Numbered from the stretch's first letter, positions 53,204-61,446 are shown. The stretch: 64,000 nt of DNA from DATDAH01 sp963823495 (GCA_963823495.1 CAWGLV010000001.1:3162001-3226000); one strand, 5' to 3'. Numbers and translations: made by a program. Notes: generated by a model from the sequence alone, not told the origin.

Positions 53204-53863
53204 TCAGCCGGTCGAGGACGGTCGACCGCTCACCGGCCCAGCACCGCCCCGGCTGACGTCGTCGGGAGCAACAGCAGGGGGCGTAGGTGTCGGCGTCGGC
53301 ACGGGGGTGGGCGCCGGAACCGGTGTCGGAACCGGTGTCGGAACCGGTGTCGGAACCGGTGTCGGAACCGGAACCGGAGTCGGAACCGGAACCGGTGTCG
53401 GAACCGGAACCGGAACCGGAACCGGAACCGGAACCGGTGTCGGAACCGGAACCGGTGTCGGTGCGGTCGGCGGACCGGCGCCGGCCGGTGACGAGCGGGT
53501 GACGACGGACTCGACCAGGGGCAGGGCGGCCGCGGCCGCCGCGGTGAGGCCCAGCTTGGCGATCAGGGCTCGGCGACCCATGGGAGGGGCGCCGCTCGCG
53601 GCGATCTCCACGAGGCCCGCGTCGACCAGCTCCTCGAGGGCCAGCTCCACGACGAGCTCGTCCGCCGGGAGCCCGGACTGGTCGGCCACCCGGGGGGCCA
53701 TGTCGGCCACCGTCGTCTCGCCGTCGCAGAGGTCGAAGACGACCGCCGCAGTCGAGTTGAGGGCGTGGACGTCGTCGCTGATGTCACTGAACACCAGGAG
53801 CTCGTGGGGGGTGCGCTCGACGAGGAGGCCCTCGACGCGCTGGGGTCGGCCGGCTTGATCCAT
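53204..53863 (-). CDS. PqqD-domain protein with internal membrane segment and alternating Pro repeat tail
   Basis: The 219-aa protein opens with a PqqD-type domain (about 7-88: ELLVFSDISDDVHALNSTAAVVFDLCDG). After it come GRRALIAKLG (twin arginine at 97-98), a hydrophobic Ala-rich stretch (about 103-122) and a tail (about 131-200) of alternating Pro with Val or Thr, with a few Ala. The tail DNA is built of GGAACC/GGTGTC hexamers, so unit number can change without losing frame. The layout suggests a cytoplasmic recognition domain followed by an exported or membrane-tethered Pro-rich segment. With the dioxygenase and glycosyltransferases nearby, it is the likely substrate. Confidence 0.82.
   Translation of the reverse strand: MDQAGRPQRVEGLLVERTPHELLVFSDISDDVHALNSTAAVVFDLCDGETTVADMAPRVADQSGLPADELVVELALEELVDAGLVEIAASGAPPMGRRALIAKLGLTAAAAAALPLVESVVTRSSPAGAGPPTAPTPVPVPTPVPVPVPVPVPVPTPVPVPTPVPVPTPVPTPVPTPVPTPVPAPTPVPTPTPTPPAVAPDDVSRGGAGPVSGRPSSTG
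53314..53461. repeat. hexanucleotide tandem repeat encoding the Pro-Val/Pro-Thr tail
   Basis: About 24 hexamer units of GGAACC and GGTGTC (one GGAGTC) run without interruption. Being a multiple of three, expansion or contraction keeps the reading frame, so the Pro tail length is likely to vary between strains. Confidence 0.85.
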
Positions 53864-53891
53864 GGCGGTCGATGCTAGCAGCCGTGGTCGT

Positions 53892-54980
53892 TCAGCGGGC
53901 CACCTCGGGCCACTCGCGGAACCACGAGAGCGTGTCGGGGTCGAGGGGGTAGCCGAGCCGGTTCCAGCTGTACGGGCCGTCGCGTACCGGCTGGTACTCG
54001 CCGGCCACGAACCGGCCGTCCATGCCGAGGAAGTCGGCGGTGAAGCAGAACGGTGCCGACGGGTCCCGGAGTCGGCGCTGGCGGTGGATGATCCCGGTGA
54101 AGGTGCTCCCCAAGGTGCCCGCGAAGCCCGTGGCCCGAGTCGCCACCTCCTGGCTGAGCAACGCCAGAGCCGAGTCGTCGTGGCGAGGGAGGGCGTCGAA
54201 GCGGTCGCGGCCGGCCCCGAGGACGTGGTCGTTGAGGAACACCACGTCGGGGAAGTGCGACCGGAGAGGGACGAAGACGTCCGAGTCGGGTTCGGCTTCC
54301 GTGCAGATCACGAGCGGCACGTCGGCCGGGAACATCTCCGCGAGGGTGTCCCGCAGCATCCAGGGCGTGACGCGCCGCGAATCACGAACGCCGACGAGGA
54401 GGTCCGTCCGGCGGATGTGGGCGGCGTTGAAGTCGCCCAACTCCCCCGCCAACACCCGCCCGAGGTCGCGATAGGGGGCCCGGGGCCGCACCTGTTCGAG
54501 CAGGTCGAACAGCGCTCGGCGGCGGCCGTCCTCCAGGAAGAAGAAGTACGAGTAGTGGGCCAGGGCCCTCGGCGTCTCGACCACGGCCTCGTCGGACCAT
54601 CGCGGGTCGAGGGTGATCACCCGGCGGCCGTTGGCGAAGGCCCCGAAGTCGGCCCGGTCGACCTCCTCGGGCGGGTCGACGAGGACGGTGGCCGTCAGCT
54701 CGGGCCAGTCGAGTGGTCGAGGCGACCGCCCCGCGGTGGCTGCCGCGAGCTCCTCCTCGGTGAGGACCGGCAGCGGGAGCTCGTACAGGTCCCGGAGGCT
54801 CGACGGCGTTCCCGATTCGGCCGCGGGCCGGGCCGGACGCGGCCCCCAACCGATCGGCGCGTCGACCGGGAGGCTGAGGTCCCGGCCGCTCAGGTGGGCC
54901 AGCCCGATGGCGATCTCCAGCGCCATCCGCTTGTTGGACAGGTACCCGGGGTCGGCGGGTACCCGGAGGAACGAGCGCAC
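53892..54980 (-). CDS. O-fucosyltransferase-like glycosyltransferase
   Basis: The 362-aa protein resembles the GDP-fucose O-fucosyltransferase superfamily (GT-B). It opens YLSNKRMALEIAIGLAHLSGR, with NAAHIRRTDLL in the middle (an arginine-rich donor/acceptor region) and LVICTEAEPDSDVFVPLR before a C-terminal RATGFAGTLGSTFTGIIHRQR, close to the STFS-type donor motif of the family. No signal peptide or helix is seen. It is divergent from the GlcNAc-transferase-like gene (48 nt between starts). Fucosylation of the repeat protein or another acceptor is inferred. Confidence 0.72.
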   Translation of the reverse strand: MRSFLRVPADPGYLSNKRMALEIAIGLAHLSGRDLSLPVDAPIGWGPRPARPAAESGTPSSLRDLYELPLPVLTEEELAAATAGRSPRPLDWPELTATVLVDPPEEVDRADFGAFANGRRVITLDPRWSDEAVVETPRALAHYSYFFFLEDGRRRALFDLLEQVRPRAPYRDLGRVLAGELGDFNAAHIRRTDLLVGVRDSRRVTPWMLRDTLAEMFPADVPLVICTEAEPDSDVFVPLRSHFPDVVFLNDHVLGAGRDRFDALPRHDDSALALLSQEVATRATGFAGTLGSTFTGIIHRQRRLRDPSAPFCFTADFLGMDGRFVAGEYQPVRDGPYSWNRLGYPLDPDTLSWFREWPEVAR

Positions 54981-55028
54981 CGGCGGAGCCTACGGGGGAC
55001 CCGCAACGGCATCGCTAGCCTCGCGGGG

Positions 55029-56003
55029 GTGCCCGTTGGGGACCACGACCGGATCTTCGTCGCCCTCGCCTCGTACTGCGAGACGGACCTCGCCCTGACC
55101 ATCGCCGACGCCCTGGCCCGGGCGGACCTTCCCGAGCGGCTGCGGTTCGGGGTCCTCCACCAGTTCGACGAGGCCGGTCGGCCCGAGATCCGCGAGGACG
55201 CCCTCGACCACCTCGACGACGACGACCGCTTCCAGATCGCGACCCGCGACCACCGCGAGGGCCGGGGCGGCTGCTGGGCCCGGCATCACGTCCAGGGGTT
55301 CTACCGCGGCGAGGAGTGGACGATCCAGGTCGACGCCCACACCCGGTTCGCCGGAGGCTGGGACAACGAGCTGATCGCGATGGCCGAGGCGCTCCCGTCG
55401 GACCTCCCGTTGATCACCGGCTCCCCACCGCCGTACTTCCGTTCCGATGGGGTCGACCAGCTCGACCGCACGGCCCGGCACCCGGTCCCGACCGTGCGGG
55501 TGACCCACTGGTCCGAGGAGGGCTGGATCGCCCACCCCACCGAGGTCGTCGACCACGGGGTCGAGGCGCCCGTACGCACCCGGGTGCTGTCCGGCGCGTT
55601 CGTCTTCGCGCCCGGCCGGTGGAACGAGGACGTGCGTCAGGACCCCGGCCATCTCTTCGCCGGCGAGGAGTTCGCCCTGACCCTGCGCTCCTTCACCCAC
55701 GGCTACGACCTCTTCGAGCCGACCCGGGTGGTCGTGTGGCACCGGGCCAACGACGACGACGACCGCAAGTGGATCTTCGACTTCCCGGACGAGGCGGTCG
55801 CCGCCCGCCACGCCCGGGCCATGTCCCGGCTCCGCCTGCTGCTGGCCGGCGATCCCGACCGCCGGCTCGGGCACTACACCCTCGGCGGCCACCGGACCCT
55901 GGAGGACTTCCGCGTGTTCTCGGGCCTCGACTGCACCACCCGGCACATCCACCCGGATGCCGCCCGCGGCATCCCTCCCGACCCGGTCACCCTCCGCGGT
56001 TGA
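55029..56003 (+). CDS. GlcNAc-transferase family protein (Skp1-Gnt1-like)
   Basis: The 324-aa protein matches the eukaryotic/bacterial GlcNAc-transferase family typified by the Skp1 hydroxyproline transferase Gnt1. It shows IFVALASYCETDLALTIADA, LPERLRFGVLHQFDE, CWARHHVQGFYRGEEWTIQ and VDAHTRFAGGWDNELI (acidic metal site), then FVFAPGRWNEDVRQDP and FAGEEFALTLRSFTHGYDLF. In Dictyostelium this enzyme adds GlcNAc to hydroxyproline made by a prolyl hydroxylase. Its end overlaps the convergent arabinosyltransferase-like gene by 17 nt. Confidence 0.82.
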   Translation: MPVGDHDRIFVALASYCETDLALTIADALARADLPERLRFGVLHQFDEAGRPEIREDALDHLDDDDRFQIATRDHREGRGGCWARHHVQGFYRGEEWTIQVDAHTRFAGGWDNELIAMAEALPSDLPLITGSPPPYFRSDGVDQLDRTARHPVPTVRVTHWSEEGWIAHPTEVVDHGVEAPVRTRVLSGAFVFAPGRWNEDVRQDPGHLFAGEEFALTLRSFTHGYDLFEPTRVVVWHRANDDDDRKWIFDFPDEAVAARHARAMSRLRLLLAGDPDRRLGHYTLGGHRTLEDFRVFSGLDCTTRHIHPDAARGIPPDPVTLRG

Positions 56004-56901
56004 CACCCGATCGGGACCCGAGGGCGCTCACGGCCTCCTGGAGGATCGCCAGCAGGTCCCGGCAGTAGTCGAGGCGGGCCGCACGGGGATCGACGTCGAT
56101 CCGGTCCCAGGGCCGGTAGTGGTGCTTGGTCCAGAGGATGTTGCCGTCGGCGTCCTCCACCGGCTGGCAGTAGTGGATGATCGGGGCGCCGGCGACCTCC
56201 TCCTCGGACCAGTTCACGAAGGCGGCGATGGTGGCGGGCGTGAAGCGCAGGCCCATCTCCGCGGCCGCGCCGACGAAGGCGATCATGTCGCTCTCCCACA
56301 GCCCCGTCGCCTCTCGCACATCGGCGGTGAGCTCGATCCACCGGGGCAGCAGGACCTCGAGGTCGGCGGTGTGGATCAGGGCCGGCCAGGTGACGCCCTG
56401 CAGGTCACCGGCGGCCACGCCTGTCTCGCGGACGACCACGTCCTCGGCGACCGAGCCGGTCAGGTTGAAGCCGACCCAGCGCTGGGCCCGGGGTGCGCCG
56501 GGGGCGACCCCGCGGGTGACCGGCGCCCGGAAGACCACGTCGGGATCGACGAGCAGGACGGTGCCGACCGGCCGTTCCGTCCGGAGCCACTCGAGAGCCG
56601 AGAACAGCCGGTTGTAGGGCACGTAGCGGTCGCCGCTACGAGGATGGACGTTGCGGGCCCGGGTACGCACCACCCGGGCATGACGATGGGTGGGAAGGGG
56701 TCCGCCCAGGGGAGCCGCGACCAGGCGCACGAGCTCACCGGGCTGCCCGGCCGCATGCCAGGTGTGGGCCAGGACCTGGCACTGCCAGTTGGCGTACGGC
56801 GCCGTGTCGGTGCACACGAGGGTGTAGATGGGCTCGCCGTCGGTGGCCTCTGACGGGTCGTTCGCGGTCGACGCAACGGGGAGATCGCCAGCCGGTGCCA
56901 C
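55987..56901 (-). CDS. hydroxyproline O-arabinosyltransferase / peptidyl-Ser galactosyltransferase-like protein
   Basis: The 304-aa protein matches a plant-type family seen in hydroxyproline-glycosylation: YTLVCTDTAPYANWQCQVLAH (plant HPAT has a similar TDAPYSQWQC), TWHAAGQPGELVRLV, NVHPRSGDRYVPYNR, then VLLVDPDVVFRAPV with a DxD-like metal site and PIIHYCQPV at the end. No signal peptide or helix is visible, unlike the plant Golgi forms. It is head to head with the hydrolase-like gene (25 nt between start codons). Transfer of arabinose or galactose to hydroxyproline or Ser is inferred. Confidence 0.8.
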   Translation of the reverse strand: MAPAGDLPVASTANDPSEATDGEPIYTLVCTDTAPYANWQCQVLAHTWHAAGQPGELVRLVAAPLGGPLPTHRHARVVRTRARNVHPRSGDRYVPYNRLFSALEWLRTERPVGTVLLVDPDVVFRAPVTRGVAPGAPRAQRWVGFNLTGSVAEDVVVRETGVAAGDLQGVTWPALIHTADLEVLLPRWIELTADVREATGLWESDMIAFVGAAAEMGLRFTPATIAAFVNWSEEEVAGAPIIHYCQPVEDADGNILWTKHHYRPWDRIDVDPRAARLDYCRDLLAILQEAVSALGSRSGVNRGG

Positions 56902-56926
56902 CGTGGCCGAGCATAGGGTCGGGTCC

Positions 56927-57601
56927 GTGGAGGTGAGCCACGCGGCGAGCGACGAGAGCGACTACCTGATCACCGACCACGGTGCCGATGTGTTGATGAT
57001 CAGCTTCGGGGGCTTCCACGAGGGGTTCAACTTCGTCGGTCTCGGGGAGCGGCTCGGCGTCGACGGGCTCTTCCTCCGTGACCGCAACCTGGACTGGTAC
57101 CTCGGCGGTGTCCGCGGGATCGGCACCGACCTGCCGGCAGTGAGCCGATTCCTCCGAGAGGTCATCGGGATCCGGCCGAGGCGGCGCGTGTTGTGCATCG
57201 GTCAGAGCTCGGGCGGCTACGCGGCGCTGCGGTTCGGGCTGGAGGTGGCACCCGATGCGGTGCTCGCCTTCTCGCCCCAGACCCGACCCGTGGCGCCCGG
57301 GCGGATCGGGACGGGGCCGCTCGAGGGCATCGAGGTGTCCCGACCCGACGACCGGATCGCCGACCTCGGCCGCCTCTACCGGGCCCGACAGCCGTCGTTC
57401 CGGATCCAGGTGCACCTGTGCGAGACCGAGCTGGACAACCCCACGGTCGCGTACTTCTGGGACGACTGGTACCACCTCGACGGCCTCGACGGGATCGGCG
57501 CGCTCGAGGTCGTCAGGCATCCGTGCACCTTCCATCCCGTGGCCCGGCACCTCGACGGGATCGGCGCGCTCGACGCCGTCGTGGGCCGGCTGCTCGCCTG
57601 A
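56927..57601 (+). CDS. alpha/beta-hydrolase-like protein
   Basis: The 224-aa protein has a nucleophile elbow, CIGQSSGGYAALRFG (GxSxGG, about residue 91-95), after VLMISFGGFHEGFNF and LFLRDRNLDWYLGGV. A C-terminal His (HPCTFHPVARHL) could complete a triad. Related FxRD-WY-type proteins occur in bacterial glycan gene clusters, but no substrate is known to me. The GTG at 56927 is one of two close starts (the other is 56933). It is the last gene of the hydroxyproline-type cluster and is divergent from the arabinosyltransferase-like gene. Confidence 0.75.
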   Translation: MEVSHAASDESDYLITDHGADVLMISFGGFHEGFNFVGLGERLGVDGLFLRDRNLDWYLGGVRGIGTDLPAVSRFLREVIGIRPRRRVLCIGQSSGGYAALRFGLEVAPDAVLAFSPQTRPVAPGRIGTGPLEGIEVSRPDDRIADLGRLYRARQPSFRIQVHLCETELDNPTVAYFWDDWYHLDGLDGIGALEVVRHPCTFHPVARHLDGIGALDAVVGRLLA

Positions 57602-57768
57602 CCGCCGAGGAGACCGCCGACCGGTGCCTTGCCCAAGGAGTGGTACATCGCAGCCGCTGACCGGCACACCGACCCGACGGGTGCACCGGAGGACGCCTCC
57701 GCCGCATCGGTGAACACCACGGGCGCCGCACCGGCCGGCGACCGGGGTGCTCGGTAGGCTCGACCCCG

Positions 57769-60700
57769 ATGGCTGACGCGCCGCGTGACTTCGAGGATCT
57801 CGGGCCCAACGAGTGGCTGGTCGACGAGATGTACGAGCAGTTCCAGGCCGATCCCGCGTCGGTGAGCGAGAGCTGGCGGGACTTCTTCGCGGACTATCGG
57901 GCCAACGGAGACGGGCCGACGACGCCGACCCGGACCGAACCGGTGCGGGCGACGGTGGAGGAACCGCTACCCGCGGCCGCCCCGCTCGAGCCCGCGGCCG
58001 CCCCGGCCGACCCCGAGGGCGTGGCGATCAAGGGGGCGGCGGCCCGCATCGTCACCAACATGGAGGCCAGCCTCGCGGTCCCGACGGCCACCAGCTACCG
58101 GGAGATCCCCGCCAAGCTGCTCGAGGTCAACCGTCGGGTCATCAACGGGTACCTGGGTCGCACCCAGGGCGGCAAGGTCAGCTTCACCCACCTGATCGGC
58201 TACGCCGTCGTGCGGGCCATCGCCGATGAGGTCCCGGCCATGAACGCCAGCTTCGTCGAGGTCGAGGGCAAGCCCCGCCTCGTCCGCCACGAGCGCCTGG
58301 GCCTCGGCCTGGCGGTCGACCTCGCCAAGGACGACGGCTCCCGCTCCCTGCTCGTTCCCTGCATCCGCGACGCCGACACCTTGGACTTCCGGGGGTTCTG
58401 GCAGGCCTACGAAGACCTCATCCGCAAGGTGCGCAACAACAAGCTCTCCCCGGACGACTTCGCCGGGACCACGGTCAGCCTCACCAACCCCGGCACGATC
58501 GGCACCGAGCGGTCGGTCCCCCGCCTCATGCCCGGCCAGGGCCTCATCGTGGGCGTCGGCCGGATCGACTACCCGGCCGCCTACGAGGCCGCCGACCCCC
58601 GCGTCCTGGCCGACCTCGGCCTGTCCAAGGTCATCACGGTCAGCTCCACCTACGACCACCGCATCATCCAGGGCGCCGAGTCGGGCCTGTTCCTCAAGCG
58701 GGTCCACGACCTGCTGCTCGGCGAGGACGGGTTCTACGAGGACGCCTTCCGCTCCCTCGGGGTGCCCTACGAGGCCGTTCAGTGGCGGCCCGACATCCAT
58801 CCCCTGGACCGCGACCAGGCGATGCTCGACAAGCAGATGCAGGTCAACGCGGTCATCAACGCCCACCGCGTCCGGGGCCACCTCATCGCCGATCTCGACC
58901 CGCTGGCGGCCAAGGAGCCGCACATGCACGCCGAGTTGGACCCGGCCAACTACGGCCTGACCATCTGGGACCTCGACCGGGAGTTCCTGACCGGCACCCT
59001 CGGCGGCGCCGGCGACCGCCTGCCCCTCGGGGAGATCCTCCACATCCTCCGTGACGCCTACTGCCGTCGCATCGGCATCGAGTACATGCACATCCAGGAG
59101 CCCGAGGAGAAGCGCTGGATCCAGGAACACGTCGAGGGCGTCGAGGCGGATCTCACCGCCGACGAGCACCGCCACATCCTCGAACGCCTCAATGCCGCCG
59201 AGGCCTTCGAGCAGTTCCTGGGCAAGCGCTTCGTCGGCCAGAAGCGCTTCGGCCTCGACGGCGCCGAGTCGGCCATCCCCCTGGTCGACGCCGTGCTCGA
59301 GGCCGCGGCCGAGCAGGGCCTCGACAGCGCGGTGCTCGGCATGGCCCACCGCGGCCGTCTGAACGTGCTCACCAACGTGGTCGGCAAGTCCTACGACCAG
59401 CTCTTCGCCGAGTTCGAGGGTTCCATCGACCCCGAGACCATCCAGGGCTCCGGCGACGTGAAGTACCACCTCGGCCAGTCGGGCAAGTACGTCAGTCGCA
59501 CCGGCGCCGAGCTGCCCATCGAGCTGGCGGCCAACCCTTCCCACCTCGAGGCCGTCGACCCCGTCGTGGCCGGCATGGTCCGGGCCCGCCAGGACCTCAT
59601 CGACGAACCGGGCACCTTCACGGTGCTGCCCCTGCTCATCCACGGTGACGCCGCTTTCGCCGGCCAGGGGGTCGTGGCCGAGACGCTGCAGAGCAGCCAG
59701 ATCTCGGGCTACCGGGTCGGGGGCACCGTGCACCTCGTCATCAACAACCAGCTCGGGTTCACCACACCCCCCGAGTCGGCCCGGTCCTCGGAGTACCCGA
59801 CCGACATCGCCAAGATGGTCGCCTCGCCGATCATCCACGTGAACGGCGACGACCCGGAGGCCTGTGTGCGGGCGGCCCGGCTGGCGTTCGCCTACCGGCA
59901 GCGGTTCCACAAGGACGTCGTGATCGACATGATCTGCTACCGACGCTTCGGTCACAACGAAGGTGACGACCCGAGCTACACGCAACCGCTGATGTACAAG
60001 AAGATCGAGGCCCGCCGCTCGGTCCGCAAGCAGTACACCGAGAGCCTGGTCAACCGAGGAGACCTCACCCTCGAGGAGGCCGAACAGGCCCTGGACGACT
60101 TCCAGCGGAGGCTGCAGGAAGCCCTGGACCAGACACGGGAGCACGCCCAGGAGTTGGGCGAGGTCCACGCGCCGCCCGCCCCACCCCCGATCGGTGTCCT
60201 CCCCCACGCCGCCACCGCCCTGAGCCTCGACACCGTCAAACGGCTCTTCACGGTGATCGACACCGTGCCCGACGGCTTCGCCATCCACCCCAAACTGGCC
60301 CGGCAGTTCGACACCCGGCGCGCCGCATTCGCCGACGGGACGGGCGATGTGGACTGGGGTCTCGCCGAGGCCCTGGCGTTCGGTTCCCTGCTGGAGCAGG
60401 GCACCACCGTGCGCCTCACGGGCCAGGACAGCCGGCGGGGGACGTTCTCCCACCGCCACTCGGTCCTGGTCGACTACGCGACCGGTGGCGAGTACCTGCC
60501 CCTCGCCCACCTGGGCGACGGGCAGGGCAAGTGGCTCGCGTACGACTCCCTGCTGTCGGAGTACGCCGCCCTGGGCTTCGAGTACGGCTACTCCGTGGTC
60601 GACAAGGACGCCCTGGTCTGCTGGGAGGCCCAGTTCGGCGACTTCGTCAACGGGGCCATGATCATCATCGACCAGTTCCTGGTGGCCGCCGAGGACAAGT

Positions 60701-61077
60701 GGGACCAGACCTCGGGCCTGGTCATGCTGCTCCCCCACGCCTACGAGGGCCAGGGCCCGGAGCACTCGTCGGCGCGCATCGAGCGCTTCCTGACGCTGTG
60801 TGCGGAGGACAACCTCCAGGTGACCTACCCGTCGACCGCCGGCCAGCTACTTCCACCTCGTGCGACGCCAGATGGTCCGGGAGATCCGCAAGCCGCTGAT
60901 CGTCTTCACGCCGAAGTCCCTGCTGCGGGCCAAGCAGGCCCGGTCCCCGGTGGCCGAGTTGACCTCGGGCACCTTCGAGGAGATCCTGGACGACTCCGGC
61001 GTCACCGACCCCGCCGCCGTGAAGCGAGTCGTGTTGGCCTCGGCCAAGGTGGCCCACGAAGCGATCGCTCGCCGTGA
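57769..61077 (+). CDS. kgd: multifunctional 2-oxoglutarate decarboxylase/dehydrogenase Kgd, main frame (frameshifted near 60841)
   Basis: Kgd is the actinobacterial E1-E2 fusion of the 2-oxoglutarate dehydrogenase complex and also acts as a decarboxylase. It opens with the E1o-type NEWLVDEMYEQF segment and an Ala/Pro linker. The E2-like catalytic domain follows (about 85-330, His in TYDHRIIQGAESG), then the ThDP-binding E1 domain (GMAHRGRLNVLTNV, CYRRFGHNEGDDPSYTQP). The frame is intact to about residue 1024 (EDNLQVTYPSTA), then becomes Pro/Arg/Gly-rich nonsense to a stop at 61077. The true C-terminus continues in the next frame (60860-61378). One extra base at 60838-60842 explains this. Confidence 0.93.
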   Translation: MADAPRDFEDLGPNEWLVDEMYEQFQADPASVSESWRDFFADYRANGDGPTTPTRTEPVRATVEEPLPAAAPLEPAAAPADPEGVAIKGAAARIVTNMEASLAVPTATSYREIPAKLLEVNRRVINGYLGRTQGGKVSFTHLIGYAVVRAIADEVPAMNASFVEVEGKPRLVRHERLGLGLAVDLAKDDGSRSLLVPCIRDADTLDFRGFWQAYEDLIRKVRNNKLSPDDFAGTTVSLTNPGTIGTERSVPRLMPGQGLIVGVGRIDYPAAYEAADPRVLADLGLSKVITVSSTYDHRIIQGAESGLFLKRVHDLLLGEDGFYEDAFRSLGVPYEAVQWRPDIHPLDRDQAMLDKQMQVNAVINAHRVRGHLIADLDPLAAKEPHMHAELDPANYGLTIWDLDREFLTGTLGGAGDRLPLGEILHILRDAYCRRIGIEYMHIQEPEEKRWIQEHVEGVEADLTADEHRHILERLNAAEAFEQFLGKRFVGQKRFGLDGAESAIPLVDAVLEAAAEQGLDSAVLGMAHRGRLNVLTNVVGKSYDQLFAEFEGSIDPETIQGSGDVKYHLGQSGKYVSRTGAELPIELAANPSHLEAVDPVVAGMVRARQDLIDEPGTFTVLPLLIHGDAAFAGQGVVAETLQSSQISGYRVGGTVHLVINNQLGFTTPPESARSSEYPTDIAKMVASPIIHVNGDDPEACVRAARLAFAYRQRFHKDVVIDMICYRRFGHNEGDDPSYTQPLMYKKIEARRSVRKQYTESLVNRGDLTLEEAEQALDDFQRRLQEALDQTREHAQELGEVHAPPAPPPIGVLPHAATALSLDTVKRLFTVIDTVPDGFAIHPKLARQFDTRRAAFADGTGDVDWGLAEALAFGSLLEQGTTVRLTGQDSRRGTFSHRHSVLVDYATGGEYLPLAHLGDGQGKWLAYDSLLSEYAALGFEYGYSVVDKDALVCWEAQFGDFVNGAMIIIDQFLVAAEDKWDQTSGLVMLLPHAYEGQGPEHSSARIERFLTLCAEDNLQVTYPSTAGQLLPPRATPDGPGDPQAADRLHAEVPAAGQAGPVPGGRVDLGHLRGDPGRLRRHRPRRREASRVGLGQGGPRSDRSP

Positions 61078-61378
61078 CGAGACCGGCGCCCCGGTGGCCG
61101 TGCTCCGCATGGAACAGCTCTACCCCTGGCCCGCCGACCGCCTGGCCGAGCTGGTGGACGAGTACCCCAACACCGAGTCGCTCGTCTGGCTCCAGGAGGA
61201 ACCCCGCAACATGGGTGCCTGGCGCTTCGCCAAGCGCTACCTGTTCGAGGGCTACGCCAGCCGCCTCTTCGTCCGGGCCGCCACCCGCTCCGAGTCCGCC
61301 AGCCCCGCCACCGGCAGCGCCGCCATCCACAAGCAGGAACAGGAAGCCCTCCTCGAGGAGGCCTTCGCCGGCCTCTAG
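60860..61378 (+). CDS. kgd: Kgd C-terminal part in the shifted frame
   Basis: This frame encodes the missing end of Kgd: HLVRRQMVREIRKPLIVFTP, KSLLRAKQARSPVAEL, LRMEQLYPWPADRL and WLQEEPRNMGAWRF, ending with an Ala/Ser-rich tail. Read back across 60842 it gives ASYFHLVRRQM, the expected join to PSTA. It has no independent start signal (GTG 60860 is nominal), so it is part of kgd rather than a gene. The downstream frame has no other lesion, which favours a recent shift or a sequencing/assembly error. Confidence 0.88.
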   Translation: MRRQMVREIRKPLIVFTPKSLLRAKQARSPVAELTSGTFEEILDDSGVTDPAAVKRVVLASAKVAHEAIARRDETGAPVAVLRMEQLYPWPADRLAELVDEYPNTESLVWLQEEPRNMGAWRFAKRYLFEGYASRLFVRAATRSESASPATGSAAIHKQEQEALLEEAFAGL

Positions 61379-61446
61379 GACGATCTCGGCGGTCCGATCC
61401 GCCCGTCGCTTCCCCCGACACCAACCCCGTTCTGGCGCCGACCCAG

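Noticed and set aside
57629..57757. 42-codon TTG-initiated frame (LPKEWYIAAADRHTD) before kgd
   Set aside because: No well-placed ribosome-binding site, rare start codon and no known relative; could be chance.
57967..60765. 932-codon open frame on the minus strand, opposite kgd
   Set aside because: Val/Gly/Asp-rich antisense shadow from high GC third positions; the plus strand carries clear Kgd motifs.
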